Positions 1-7,287 are shown, numbered from the stretch's first letter. The stretch is 11,285 nucleotides of DNA from Gammaproteobacteria bacterium (GCA_019136395.1 JAGVUH010000406.1:1-11285); one strand, 5' to 3'. Numbers and translations: made by a program. Notes: a model not told the origin generated them from the sequence alone.

Positions 1-516
1 TCCGACCGGGTGGACGAGTGGCTGGTGTCCTCCCTGACCGAGTACAAGGGCAAGCACCTCCAGTCCGTCACCAAGGGCGACCTGGACCTGGGCGGTCTGG
101 CGGACAAGGAGGAAAAGGAGCAACTGGAGAAGGCCGCCGAGCAGCATGGCGACCTGCTCAAGCGCCTGAAGGAGACCCTGGGCGACAAGGTGGATCAGGT
201 CCGCGCCAGCACCCGCCTGGTGGACTCCCCTGCCTGCCTGGTGGTGGGTGAACACGATATGAGCGCCAACCTGGCCCGGGTCCTCAAGGCCGTGGGCCAG
301 AGCGCCCCCACCGCCAAGCCGACCCTGGAGGTCAATCTCGATCACCTGCTGGTCAAGCGCCTGGAGAGCGAGAGGGACGCGGGCCGCTTCGGCGACCTGG
401 CCCTGATCCTGTTCGATCAGGCGCAACTGGCGGAGGGTGGGCAGCTCGACGATCCGGCGGCCTTTGTCGGCCGGCTCAACAAGCTGATGATGAACATGAT
501 GCTGTCGGGGGGCTGA
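1..516 (+). CDS. htpG: Chaperone protein HtpG (Hsp90), C-terminal part
   Basis: This is the 3' end of a gene that enters from the left; the frame is open from base 1 and stops with TGA at 514-516, giving 171 residues. The fragment begins SDRVDEWLVSSLTEYKGK, which matches the end of the Hsp90 middle domain (E. coli HtpG has SDRIDEW followed by a similar segment). It continues through the charged linker and the C-terminal dimerisation domain, with the conserved MSANLARVLKAVGQ and NLDHLLVKRL segments and a final LNKLMMNMM. Bacterial Hsp90 is a cytoplasmic ATP-driven chaperone; its ATPase domain lies outside the window. The GTG at base 10 is an internal codon and not a start. The protein ends where family members normally end, so the 3' end looks intact. 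Recognition is from memory of the family. Confidence 0.95.
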   Translation, partial: SDRVDEWLVSSLTEYKGKHLQSVTKGDLDLGGLADKEEKEQLEKAAEQHGDLLKRLKETLGDKVDQVRASTRLVDSPACLVVGEHDMSANLARVLKAVGQSAPTAKPTLEVNLDHLLVKRLESERDAGRFGDLALILFDQAQLAEGGQLDDPAAFVGRLNKLMMNMMLSGG

Positions 517-537
517 TTTCCCTTTCTCGGTGAGAGT

Positions 538-566
538 GCCGGCGCCGGCCGACCGCTGGCGCCGGC
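538..566 (+). terminator. GC-rich hairpin after htpG, possible terminator
   Basis: The 9-base arms gccggcgcc (538-546) and ggcgccggc (558-566) are perfect reverse complements. The inner bases 548-549 and 555-556 can extend the stem past a G-T pair. The hairpin begins 22 bases after the htpG stop and precedes the ArsR-like gene. No T-run follows (caattcacg), so it is not a classical intrinsic terminator. It may slow polymerase or protect the mRNA 3' end. Confidence 0.45.
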
Positions 567-686
567 GCCCCAATTCACGCACTGGAGCCATCAGGCGTCA
601 AAATTCTGGGTAACCCCGGGTCCTCGTGGCACAATTCCCGCCTCTGTTTTCGTTCCTCATTCCCTAACCACAGCCAGGCGCTGACC

Positions 687-1043
687 ATGTCCATGCCACC
701 GGAAAATCTGACGCGCGCCCTGGCCGATTCCACCCGGTTGCGCATCCTCATGCTCCTACCGCTGGGCGAGGAACGCTGCGTCTGTGAGCTCACCCAGGCC
801 CTTGATCTACCGCAACCCAAGATTTCCCGGCACCTGGCCGTGTTGCGCGAGACGGGCATCCTGCTGGATCGTCGCGCCGGGCTCTGGATTCACTATCGGC
901 TCCATCCCGAGCTCCCGGCTTGGGCCCGTGAGGTCCTGGCCGCCCTGACCCGGGGCTGCGCTGACCAGGAACCCTTCGTCCTGGATCGCCGGCGGTTGTC
1001 GCCCATCGGCGCCGGGGTTGCGGCCAATCCAGTGTGTGGTTGA
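687..1043 (+). CDS. ArsR/SmtB-family metal(loid)-responsive repressor
   Basis: The product has 118 residues and is a small winged-helix regulator. LADSTRLRILMLL (about 12-24) is the usual N-terminal helix region. ERCVCELTQALDL (29-41) carries the CxC pair Cys31 and Cys33 of arsenic/antimony-type ArsR proteins, and the recognition helix is QPKISRHLAVLRETGIL (43-59). The wing is GLWIHYRL (65-72). Further cysteines at 91 and 117 could act as extra ligands. The third clustered cysteine of E. coli ArsR (ELCVCDLC) is not present. Family members bind operator DNA and release it when thiophilic metal(loid)s bind. No ars transport or reductase gene is adjacent. The gene follows htpG by 170 bp and faces the ABC-ATPase gene tail to tail. 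ATG 687 was chosen because the protein then has family length; the ribosome-binding site is weak, and ATG 693 is an alternative. The family is clear; the inducer is inferred. Confidence 0.88.
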   Translation: MSMPPENLTRALADSTRLRILMLLPLGEERCVCELTQALDLPQPKISRHLAVLRETGILLDRRAGLWIHYRLHPELPAWAREVLAALTRGCADQEPFVLDRRRLSPIGAGVAANPVCG

Positions 1044-1216
1044 GACCCATCAGCGCCATGTCGTGGACTTTTAAGTTCTGCAGCTGAGGCCCGCTCGGGC
1101 TGGGGTGGCCGATGGCCCCAAGGGCCAGGGCCTTACCCACTCGATCCTGATCTTCTGGCCATCCCCAACCGCGTTCCGGGGGCGTCCCCCCACGGGCGTC
1201 CGGCCCCGGTCGCCGC

Positions 1217-2302
1217 CTATCTGACCCGCAGGCGCAGGCAGTTGAACTCCCCGCGCCGCTCGTAGCCAATGTCCTCGGCATAGTTGCGGATGATGGTCAG
1301 GGGCAGGTCGTCCGGCAGGTCGGAGGTCTCCAGGGGGTTGCCGGGGGGGCCGAGGCTGTCCAGGCGCAACTCCAGATGACGATGCTTTTCGGAGTAGGCC
1401 AGGGTCAGCCGGATATCGTGGGGGCCGGGGCGGAAGAGGAGCACGCCGAGGGCCTCTTCGGCCAGCAGTTGGGCGCCATGGGCGGAGCGGGGCGGGATCA
1501 GGTGCTTCTCGCAGAAGCCCTCGATCTTGCCCACCAGGGAGTAAAGGTCGTAATCGGCGCTGCTGACCTGGTAGCTCAGGCTGCGGACCTTGCCGATGAA
1601 ATCACGGGTGCGTTGGCGCCGGGGGTGGTCGAAGATCTGTTCCGGCGGGCCTTCCTCGTAGATCAACCCCTCGTCCATGTAAAAGACCCGGGTGGAGACG
1701 TCGCGGGCGAATTCCATTTCATGCGTGACGATGGCCATGGTCATCCCCTGCCGGGCCAGGCGACGGATGACCGCCAGGACCTCGCTGACCATGGTGGGGT
1801 CCAGGGCCGAGGTGGGCTCGTCGAAGAGGATGATCTCCGGCTCCATCGACAGGCAGCGGGCAATGGCGACACGCTGCTTCTGGCCGCCGGAAAGCTCGTC
1901 GGGGAAGCTGTGGGCCTTCTCCGCCAGGCCGACCATGCGCAGCAGTTCCAGGCCCCGGTTGGTGGCCTCTCCCGGTGGCTTCGCGAGCAGACGCACCGGG
2001 CCGATGGTGAGGTTTTCCAGGACCGTGAGGTGGGCGAAGAGGTTGAAGGACTGGAAGACCATGCCCATCCGTCGCCGCAAGGCGGGGACATTGGCCTTGG
2101 GTGCCAGAATGTCCTGGCCGTCGATCTCGATGCGGCCGCCGCTGGGCTGGTCCAGCAGGTTGAGGCAGCGCAGGAAGGTGCTCTTGCCGGTACCCGAGGG
2201 GCCGATGATGGAGATGACCTCCCCCTGGGCGATCTCGGCGTTGATATCCTTGAGGACTTCCAGATTGCCGAAGCGCTTGGAGAGATGTTCGACCCGAATC
2301 AT
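1217..2302 (-). CDS. Polar-amino-acid-type ABC ATPase fused to a degenerate RsbW-like GHKL domain
   Basis: The product has 361 residues. Residues 1-240 form a complete ABC ATPase of the GlnQ/ArtP/HisP type: Walker [10 protein letters not shown] (34-42), Q-loop FQSFNLF (83-89), signature LSGGQ (137-141), Walker B IILFDEPT (157-164) and switch His194. Such ATPases normally end near residue 245. Here about 115 further residues follow, ending in [19 protein letters not shown] and then LRLRV. This resembles the C-terminal half of serine-kinase anti-sigma factors of the RsbW/SpoIIAB GHKL fold (compare DxGPPFDP with LGPPGNP at 317-323). The N-box Asn appears replaced: EALGV (283-287) stands where EALTN is expected. 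The G1 Asp is shifted as well, so ATP binding by this domain is doubtful. The gene is second in an operon, 49 bases after the STAS gene. No permease or binding protein is in the window. ATG 2302 has an AGGG ribosome site about nine bases upstream. The ABC part is certain; the tail assignment is by eye. Confidence 0.9.
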   Translation of the reverse strand: MIRVEHLSKRFGNLEVLKDINAEIAQGEVISIIGPSGTGKSTFLRCLNLLDQPSGGRIEIDGQDILAPKANVPALRRRMGMVFQSFNLFAHLTVLENLTIGPVRLLAKPPGEATNRGLELLRMVGLAEKAHSFPDELSGGQKQRVAIARCLSMEPEIILFDEPTSALDPTMVSEVLAVIRRLARQGMTMAIVTHEMEFARDVSTRVFYMDEGLIYEEGPPEQIFDHPRRQRTRDFIGKVRSLSYQVSSADYDLYSLVGKIEGFCEKHLIPPRSAHGAQLLAEEALGVLLFRPGPHDIRLTLAYSEKHRHLELRLDSLGPPGNPLETSDLPDDLPLTIIRNYAEDIGYERRGEFNCLRLRVR

Positions 2303-2319
2303 GCTGGTTACCCTGGGAT

Positions 2320-2342
2320 CGGCCTGGGCGGGTGCCAGGCCG
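2320..2342 (-). other. Intercistronic hairpin between the STAS and ABC genes
   Basis: On the minus strand CGGCCTGG and CCAGGCCG form a perfect 8-bp stem with a 7-base loop (cacccgc). It occupies most of the 49-base gap between the STAS stop and the ABC start. There is no T-run, so it may be a processing or stability element that lets the two genes be expressed in unequal amounts. Confidence 0.4.
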
Positions 2343-2351
2343 GCAAAGGCG

Positions 2352-2687
2352 TCAGGCCAGCTCGGCGAGGGCAGCTTCCTTGGTGTCGCAGATGCGCAGG
2401 ATGGTGTGGAAGCCGGAGAGGTGGAAGACCTCCCGCACCTCGTCGGTCAGGCCGGTGAGGATCAGCCGGCCATTCTTGGCCTTGACCTGCTTGGCCACCA
2501 TGAGGATGCTGCGCAAACCGGCGCTGCTGATGTACTCCAGGCCATCGAGCTGGATGACGAAGTCGGAGGCATCCGGGGTGGCGGCCTCGGCGAAGGCCTT
2601 GTCGAAGAGAGGGGCGGTGACCGCATCCATCCGTCCCTTGAGCGCGATGATCCGGACGGAACCGTGCTGGCTGTGGGTGATATCCAA
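2352..2687 (-). CDS. STAS-domain protein, anti-sigma-factor-antagonist type
   Basis: The product has 111 residues and is essentially one STAS domain: the [18 protein letters not shown] strand-helix start, [17 protein letters not shown] at about 43-59, then [20 protein letters not shown] at 74-93. Ser54 and Ser55 in YISSAGLR lie in the loop where SpoIIAA/RsbV proteins are phosphorylated by their partner kinase. Such proteins act in cytoplasmic partner switching; STAS proteins can also bind ABC ATPases directly, as MlaB does with MlaF. The gene is first in an operon with an ABC ATPase that carries a GHKL-like tail, so the two products are likely partners (inference). The start is TTG at 2687: no in-frame ATG exists just upstream, and AGGAGA sits six bases before it. 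The class is clear; the target is unknown. Confidence 0.9.
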   Translation of the reverse strand: MDITHSQHGSVRIIALKGRMDAVTAPLFDKAFAEAATPDASDFVIQLDGLEYISSAGLRSILMVAKQVKAKNGRLILTGLTDEVREVFHLSGFHTILRICDTKEAALAELA

Positions 2688-2693
2688 CTGATT

Positions 2694-2699
2694 TCTCCT
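2694..2699 (-). promoter_or_regulatory. Ribosome binding site that fixes the TTG start of the STAS gene
   Basis: Reading the minus strand, AGGAGA is followed by six bases (aatcag) and then TTG at 2687. The good Shine-Dalgarno match and spacing support the rare TTG start. Confidence 0.6.
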
Positions 2700-2739
2700 G
2701 GCTGAGGATTGTCTGAAAATCGCCCCGAGGGAGCGCTGA

Positions 2740-4941
2740 ATGGGAAAACACCGAAATTATATGTCCGGATCAAGTTTGCCGTCAGGGGATTTACAGCACC
2801 CGGCGATGGGCCCCGTGCCGCCCGCGTTGGGGGAGGTTACCCCTTTGCTGCGGGTCAGCGGGCTGCACACCCACCTCGGTTCCCCGGCCCAGCCCTTGCG
2901 GGTGGTGGATGGTCTGGACCTGGAACTGCGGCGGGGCGAGACCTTCGCCCTGCTGGGTGAGTCGGGGTGCGGCAAGTCCATGACCGCCCTGTCCCTGATG
3001 CGGTTGCTACCGCCCGGGGGCCGCATCGTGGCCGGCCGCGTCTGGCTGGGGGAGACCGAGTTGCTGGGTCTGCCGGAGCAGGCCATGCGCCGGGTTCGGG
3101 GAGGACGGATGGGGATGATCTTCCAGGAACCCCAGACCTCCCTCAACCCGGTCCTGCGGGTCGGCCAGCAGATCGCCGAGGCGGTGACGGCCCACGCCGG
3201 TTCTGGCCGGCGTCGTCGGGAGGTCACCGGCCGGATCCTGGAACTGCTGAATGCGGTTGGTATCCCCGACCCGGAGCGGCGGTCGCGGGAATATCCCCAT
3301 CAACTCTCCGGCGGCATGAAGCAGCGGGTCATGATCGCCATGGCCCTCGCCGGCGATCCCGAGTTGCTGATTGCCGACGAGCCGACCACGGCCCTGGACG
3401 TCACCATCCAGGCCCAGGTGCTGCGTCTGCTCAAACGATTGCAGGCGGAGACCGGCCTGGCCGTCCTACTCATCACCCACGACCTGGGGGTGGTGGCGGA
3501 GACGGCGGACCGCCTGGCGGTCATGTATGCCGGGCAGATTGTCGAGACCGCGACCAGCGCCGACTTCTTCGCCCAGTCCGCCCACCCCTATAGCCGCATG
3601 CTGCGCGACAGCCTGCCGGCGCCAGAGAAGCGCCAGGGCCGGCTGGCGGTCATCCCGGGGCGGGTCCCCCCCCTGGATCAGATCCTGCCGGGTTGCCGTT
3701 TCGCCGCTCGCTGCGACCGGGTGATGGCCATCTGCCGGGTTGAGCCGCCCCCCTGGGGCGCCCGGCGGCCGGACCACTGGGTACGTTGTCATCTCCCGCT
3801 GACGGGGGCCACGGTGGCAAGGGTCGGGTCACCCCCACTCCGGGAGACAGGGGGGGGCGGGGAGATTGCCCGCACCCCTGGCGGGCTCGCGATGGCCAGG
3901 GGGGTGACTGCCGAGGTGCCCGTGGGGACGACGGCGGGGACGACGGCGGGGGAGCCCCTGGTCACCATCGCCGGGCTCAAGGTCCATTTTCCCATCCACC
4001 GGGGCCTCTGGCGCCGGGTCGTCGGTCAGGTGCGGGCCGTTGACGGCATCGATTTCACGCTGCGGGCCGGCCAGACCCTCGCCCTGGTCGGTGAATCCGG
4101 GTGTGGCAAGACCACCGCGGGCAAGGGACTGTTGCAGCTCATCCGTCCGGGGGGCGGGTCCGTCCACTACCAGGGGCGCGACCTGGTCGGGCTGAGCCAT
4201 GGCGCCCTGCGCCCCTACCGCAAGGACCTGCAGGTCATCTTCCAGGACCCCTTCGCCTCCATGAACCCCCGTCTACGGGTGGGAGATATCATCGGCGAGG
4301 GCCTCCAGGCCCTGGGGCTGGTCCCGGGGCGGGCCGCGCGTCGCGCCCGGGTCCTGGCCCTGCTGGAGGAGGTCGGCCTCCCCGCCGAGGCCGCCGACCG
4401 CTATCCCCATGAGTTCTCCGGTGGTCAGCGCCAGCGCATCTGTATCGCCCGGGCCCTGGCCGTCGAGCCGCGGGTGCTGGTGTGCGACGAACCCACCAGT
4501 GCCCTGGATGTCTCGGTCCAGGCGCAGATCCTCAATCTGCTCAAGGCGCTTCAGGCGCGCAAGGGGCTCGCCTATCTCTTCATAACCCACAATATCGCCG
4601 TGGTCTCCTATCTGGCCGACGAGGTCGCCGTCATGTATCTGGGACGGATCGTGGAGTACGGGCCGGTAGAGGCGGTGCTGACGGATCCCCGCCACCCCTA
4701 TACCCGCGCCCTGCTCTCGGCCGTGCCGGTGATCGATCCGGCCAGTCGCCGGGAGCTGATCCGCCTGGAGGGGGACCTGCCCTCTCCCGCGAATCCCCCT
4801 CCTGGCTGTCATTTTCATCCCCGTTGCCCGGAGGCCCTCCCGGAGTGCGCCCGGACCTATCCGCCCCAGGTCAGTCCGGGGCCAGGCCGGCGGGTGCATT
4901 GCTTTCGCGTCCAGACCGCCTGGCCCGCCCGCGGGGAATGA
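2740..4941 (+). CDS. Double ABC ATPase of the oligopeptide/microcin C type (YejF-like, fused OppD-OppF)
   Basis: The product has 733 residues with two complete ATPase halves of the dipeptide/oligopeptide/nickel importer family. Half one has Walker A GESGCGKS (73-80), signature LSGGM (189-193), Walker B LLIADEPT (209-216) and His247. Half two has GESGCGKT (451-458), FSGGQ (559-563), VLVCDEPT (579-586) and His617. Each half ends with the family's cysteine-bearing tail (PGCRFAARC and [16 protein letters not shown]), which can hold an Fe-S cluster in some relatives. A linker of roughly 55 residues rich in Gly, Thr and Pro joins the halves and contains a 12-bp tandem duplication. The product would sit on the inner face of the membrane and drive peptide uptake, but no permease or binding-protein gene adjoins it. 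ATG 2740 has GAGGGAG six bases upstream; ATG 2761 or 2806 would remove an unconserved N-terminus that overlaps the minus-strand promoter. The family is certain; the substrate is not shown. Confidence 0.93.
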   Translation: MGKHRNYMSGSSLPSGDLQHPAMGPVPPALGEVTPLLRVSGLHTHLGSPAQPLRVVDGLDLELRRGETFALLGESGCGKSMTALSLMRLLPPGGRIVAGRVWLGETELLGLPEQAMRRVRGGRMGMIFQEPQTSLNPVLRVGQQIAEAVTAHAGSGRRRREVTGRILELLNAVGIPDPERRSREYPHQLSGGMKQRVMIAMALAGDPELLIADEPTTALDVTIQAQVLRLLKRLQAETGLAVLLITHDLGVVAETADRLAVMYAGQIVETATSADFFAQSAHPYSRMLRDSLPAPEKRQGRLAVIPGRVPPLDQILPGCRFAARCDRVMAICRVEPPPWGARRPDHWVRCHLPLTGATVARVGSPPLRETGGGGEIARTPGGLAMARGVTAEVPVGTTAGTTAGEPLVTIAGLKVHFPIHRGLWRRVVGQVRAVDGIDFTLRAGQTLALVGESGCGKTTAGKGLLQLIRPGGGSVHYQGRDLVGLSHGALRPYRKDLQVIFQDPFASMNPRLRVGDIIGEGLQALGLVPGRAARRARVLALLEEVGLPAEAADRYPHEFSGGQRQRICIARALAVEPRVLVCDEPTSALDVSVQAQILNLLKALQARKGLAYLFITHNIAVVSYLADEVAVMYLGRIVEYGPVEAVLTDPRHPYTRALLSAVPVIDPASRRELIRLEGDLPSPANPPPGCHFHPRCPEALPECARTYPPQVSPGPGRRVHCFRVQTAWPARGE
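2756..2785 (-). promoter_or_regulatory. Candidate sigma-70 promoter for the STAS-ABC operon
   Basis: On the minus strand, CTGACG (2785-2780, four of six matches to TTGACA) is followed by an 18-base spacer and a perfect TATAAT at 2761-2756. Transcription would begin near 2749, leaving a leader of about 60 bases before the TTG start at 2687. The element lies inside the first codons assigned to the divergent ABC gene, so the two transcription units would interfere or share regulation. Confidence 0.45.
3924..3947 (+). repeat. 12-bp tandem duplication in the ABC linker
   Basis: GGGGACGACGGC occurs twice head to tail (3924-3935 and 3936-3947). The frame is kept and the protein reads GTTAGTTAG between the two ATPase halves. 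This is a recent-looking in-frame expansion in a flexible linker. Confidence 0.8.
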
Positions 4942-4942
4942 T

Positions 4943-5245
4943 CAACCAGGGTCCAGAACTCGCTGGGAAGGATTGAGGCTAACTGACATGAGGCACCAGG
5001 CCACGTCTATGATAATCAAAGATATTTTCGTGACTTACATGCTAACCGTCCTGAGGCGGCGCGCCAATCCACTGAAAATGAAGAATTTTGCTGTGACGTT
5101 CCCCTAACTGAAACGCGTCGGCGTGCCAACCAGTTGATAATGTTAGGCTTGCCCGTGAGTTTCGCGCTAACCGTCATGGAGTGTGCCAGCCAGGCCCTCA
5201 AGGTAAACGGCGCTGCAAGGGTGTTTCATACTATCGTTTGATCGA
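4943..5245. repeat. About five degenerate tandem units, period 62-64 bp
   Basis: The pentamer CTAAC occurs at 4979, 5042, 5104 and 5167, with CTATC at 5231 in the same register (steps 63, 62, 63, 64). Other marks keep the same period. GTGA is at 5030, 5093 and 5155, with GTGT at 5221. GATAAT or GAAAAT is at 5011, 5074 and 5136. GCCA is at 5000, 5063, 5125 and 5185. The unit therefore reads roughly GCCA, about 7 bases, GATAAT, about 13 bases, GTGA, 8 bases, CTAACCGTC. Units 2-4 are clearest; the first and last are decayed. The period is close to six DNA turns, so repeated sites would face the same side. Function is unknown. Confidence 0.75.
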
Positions 5246-5366
5246 GGGCAGCATTTCCAGGGATCTACCCCTTGCCTGATTGATTTTTCTTAAGGAGCAT
5301 AAGGCCGTGTCCGGATACCCTCGCCAGGGTGTTGGCCGCCAGTTGCCCATCCTGCCGGCCCTGGAC

Positions 5367-5392
5367 GGTGAGCCAGGAGCGGTGAGCCAGGA
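5367..5392 (+). repeat. 12-bp direct repeat upstream of hoxF
   Basis: GGTGAGCCAGGA occurs at 5367-5378 and again at 5381-5392, with a 14-base period (the flanks are GC and then AC). It lies near the end of the possible leader ORF and about 90 bases before the hoxF start. Confidence 0.75.
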
Positions 5393-5472
5393 ACGATTGA
5401 GTTAGGACCGTTCACGCCTCCAGCCCAAGCCCCTCGCCCGCGGCGTTGGTGGTCGAGGTTTCATCCCACGAC

Positions 5473-5478
5473 GAGGAG
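5473..5478 (+). promoter_or_regulatory. Ribosome binding site that fixes the hoxF start
   Basis: GAGGAG lies six bases before ATG 5485. The frame is open upstream as far as a TTG at 5446, but that codon has no Shine-Dalgarno sequence, and starting there adds 13 residues of no family character. Confidence 0.7.
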
Positions 5479-5484
5479 TCGGCA

Positions 5485-7287
5485 ATGCCACTTTCCTCTC
5501 ACGAAGTCATTAACCGCATGGTCACCGGGCTGCTTACCTCCCGAGGCCGGGCGCCCGAACTCCTCCTGCAACACCTGATCGCTATCCAGCAGGCCTGTTC
5601 CCATGTGCCCGAGAGCGCCGTCGACCTGCTCTCCCAGGCCATGGGGGTGACCCGCTCGCGCATCCGCGCCTGTATCGACTTCTACGCCTTTCTCCACGCC
5701 CGGCCCCGGGGCGATTACGACATCCTGTTCAGCGATAACATCACCGACCGCATGGCGGGAAGCGAGGCCCTCCGCGACCAACTGACCACTCGCCTCGGCG
5801 TCCGGCTCGACCAGACCCGGGGTGACGGACGGGTGACCGTGGGTCTGACCTCCTGCACCGGCATGGGCGACCAGGGCCCCGCCATCCTCGTCAACGGTCT
5901 GGCGGTTACCGCCCTCACGGCGGCGCGCGTCGACCGGATCGCGGATCTGGTGGAGGCGGGGGTGCCGTTGGAGCACTGGCCACCCGAGCTGTTCATCGTC
6001 CAGGACAATATCCACCGCGCCGGGGACCTGCTGCGCAACGCGGAACGGACGCGGCCCGATCTGGAGCGCTTTCTGGCGCTGGGCCCCCAGGCCGCCCTGG
6101 GAGAACTGGAGGCCTCCGTGCTCCGGGGCCGGGGTGGGGCCGGGTTCACCACCGCCCTCAAATGGCGTATCTGCCGCGACAGTCCCAGTGACGCGCGCTT
6201 CGTGGTCTGCAACGCCGACGAGGGCGAGCCAGGGACCTTCAAGGATCGGGTGTTGCTCGCCCGCTATCCCGACCTGATCTTCAAGGGCATGACCCTCTGC
6301 GCCGGTATCATCGGCGCCTGCAAGGGCTATCTCTACCTGCGCGGCGAGTACCGCCACCTGCTGCCGCGGCTGTACTGGGTCCTGGCTCAGCGCCGGGAGC
6401 GGGGTCTGCTGGGCAGGGACATTGGCGGTCAGGTCGGCTTCCACTTCGATATCGAGATCCACCTTGGGGCCGGCGCCTATGTCTGCGGTGAGGAGTCCGC
6501 CCTCATCGAGTCCCTGGAAGGCAGGCGCGGCGTGGTGCGCAAGCGCCCGCCCTACCCGGTGGTCAGTGGCTATCAGGACAAGCCGACGGTGGTCAACAAC
6601 GTGGAGACCTTCCTCGCCGCCGCCCAGATCATCGAATGGGGCAGCCACTGGTTTCGCGGCGAGGGCACCCCGCAATCCACTGGTAGCAAGATCCTAAGCG
6701 TCAGCGGTGACGTGGCGCGGCCTGGCATCTATGAATATCCCTTCGGTACCCCGGTGACGAGGGTGCTGGAGGATTGCGGGGGCACGGGGGCTCAGGCGGT
6801 GCAGGTGTCCGGGGCCGCTGGCGTGACCCTGTCGCCGCCGGAGTTCAGCCGCACCCTGTCTTTCGAGGACCTGCCCACCGCTGGTTCCTTTATGGTGCTG
6901 GGGCCGGACCGGGACCTGATGGACATGACCCGCAACTTCGCCCGCTTCTTCGCCCATGAGAGCTGCGGCTTCTGCACCCCTTGTCGGGTCGGCAATCGGC
7001 TGCTGGAGGCCCTGGTGGAAAAGGTGGCGGCGGGCAAGGCCTCGGCCTATGACCTGGAGGAGATGCGCCGGATCGGTGACCTGATGCGTCAGGCCAGTTA
7101 TTGTGGCCTGGGCATGACGTCCGCCAATCATGTCCGCGATATCCTGGATAAGTTTCCGGCTACCTTCCAGCGCCGGTTGCGGCCCGGCAGCGACTTTACC
7201 CCCGCCTTCGACCTGGATGCCGCCCTGGCGGCGGCGCGGGCCATCACCGGGCGCAACGATGCTGGCGCCCATCTGGAGGAGGCATGA
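5485..7287 (+). CDS. hoxF: NAD-linked [NiFe]-hydrogenase, diaphorase large subunit HoxF
   Basis: The product has 600 residues, matching the 602-residue HoxF of the Cupriavidus necator (R. eutropha) soluble hydrogenase as I recall it. It carries the FMN and NAD(H) site and passes electrons between NADH and the Fe-S chain to the Ni-Fe centre. Residues 1-160 are a NuoE-like domain. Its 2Fe-2S ligands are gone: ILFSDNITDRM (80-90) replaces the first cysteine pair, and CTGMG leaves only Cys124 of the second. The NuoF-like part follows. RGRGGAGF (214-221) and NADEGEPGTFKDR (243-255) line the FMN site, GAGAYVCGEESAL (328-340) belongs to the nucleotide-binding region, and CGFCTPC (494-500) with Cys540 holds the N3-type 4Fe-4S cluster. 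The stop overlaps the hoxU start by four bases (ATGA). This is the first gene of the hox operon. Loss of the NuoE-domain cysteines is shared with C. necator HoxF and is not damage. The protein is soluble, with no signal peptide. Confidence 0.97.
   Translation: MPLSSHEVINRMVTGLLTSRGRAPELLLQHLIAIQQACSHVPESAVDLLSQAMGVTRSRIRACIDFYAFLHARPRGDYDILFSDNITDRMAGSEALRDQLTTRLGVRLDQTRGDGRVTVGLTSCTGMGDQGPAILVNGLAVTALTAARVDRIADLVEAGVPLEHWPPELFIVQDNIHRAGDLLRNAERTRPDLERFLALGPQAALGELEASVLRGRGGAGFTTALKWRICRDSPSDARFVVCNADEGEPGTFKDRVLLARYPDLIFKGMTLCAGIIGACKGYLYLRGEYRHLLPRLYWVLAQRRERGLLGRDIGGQVGFHFDIEIHLGAGAYVCGEESALIESLEGRRGVVRKRPPYPVVSGYQDKPTVVNNVETFLAAAQIIEWGSHWFRGEGTPQSTGSKILSVSGDVARPGIYEYPFGTPVTRVLEDCGGTGAQAVQVSGAAGVTLSPPEFSRTLSFEDLPTAGSFMVLGPDRDLMDMTRNFARFFAHESCGFCTPCRVGNRLLEALVEKVAAGKASAYDLEEMRRIGDLMRQASYCGLGMTSANHVRDILDKFPATFQRRLRPGSDFTPAFDLDAALAAARAITGRNDAGAHLEEA

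Larger units (their letters stand above)
4942..5484. other. 543-bp stretch without a confident gene, upstream of the hydrogenase operon
   Basis: This stretch lies between the double ABC gene and hoxF. Its base composition is less GC-rich than the flanking genes. From about 4943 to 5245 it consists of degenerate tandem units of 62-64 bp. From 5246 to 5484 there are a GTG-started 32-codon ORF (5307-5405) behind AAGGAG (5292-5297), a 12-bp direct repeat and the hoxF ribosome site. I found no convincing sigma-70 or sigma-54 promoter. The ABC gene has no clear intrinsic terminator here. The hox promoter is most likely within this stretch, because the hox genes downstream are closely packed. Confidence 0.6.

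Noticed and set aside
1044..1216. Terminator between the convergent arsR-like and ABC genes
   Set aside because: Short GC inverted repeats exist (for example GCCCG and CGGGC at 1089-1100), but none has a T-run or a convincing stem and loop.
1376..2458. Long plus-strand open frames opposite the ABC-GHKL gene
   Set aside because: They are high-GC shadow frames of a clearly recognisable ABC ATPase on the other strand.
5014..5026. IHF-like site AATCAAAGATATT in the repeat region
   Set aside because: The TTR end of the consensus is not met, and the other repeat units lack it, so it is probably chance.
5016..5201. A 61-codon minus-strand ORF lying in the 63-bp repeats
   Set aside because: Its apparent 21-residue periodicity simply mirrors the DNA repeat, the unit length varies by one base so frame is not held, and there is no ribosome site.
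4943..5245. CRISPR array
   Set aside because: The units are head-to-tail degenerate copies without separate identical repeats and unique spacers.
5260..5275. Sigma-54-like element GG ... TTGC before hoxF
   Set aside because: The GG-to-GC spacing is 11 bases instead of the required 10, and the rest of the -24 box does not match.
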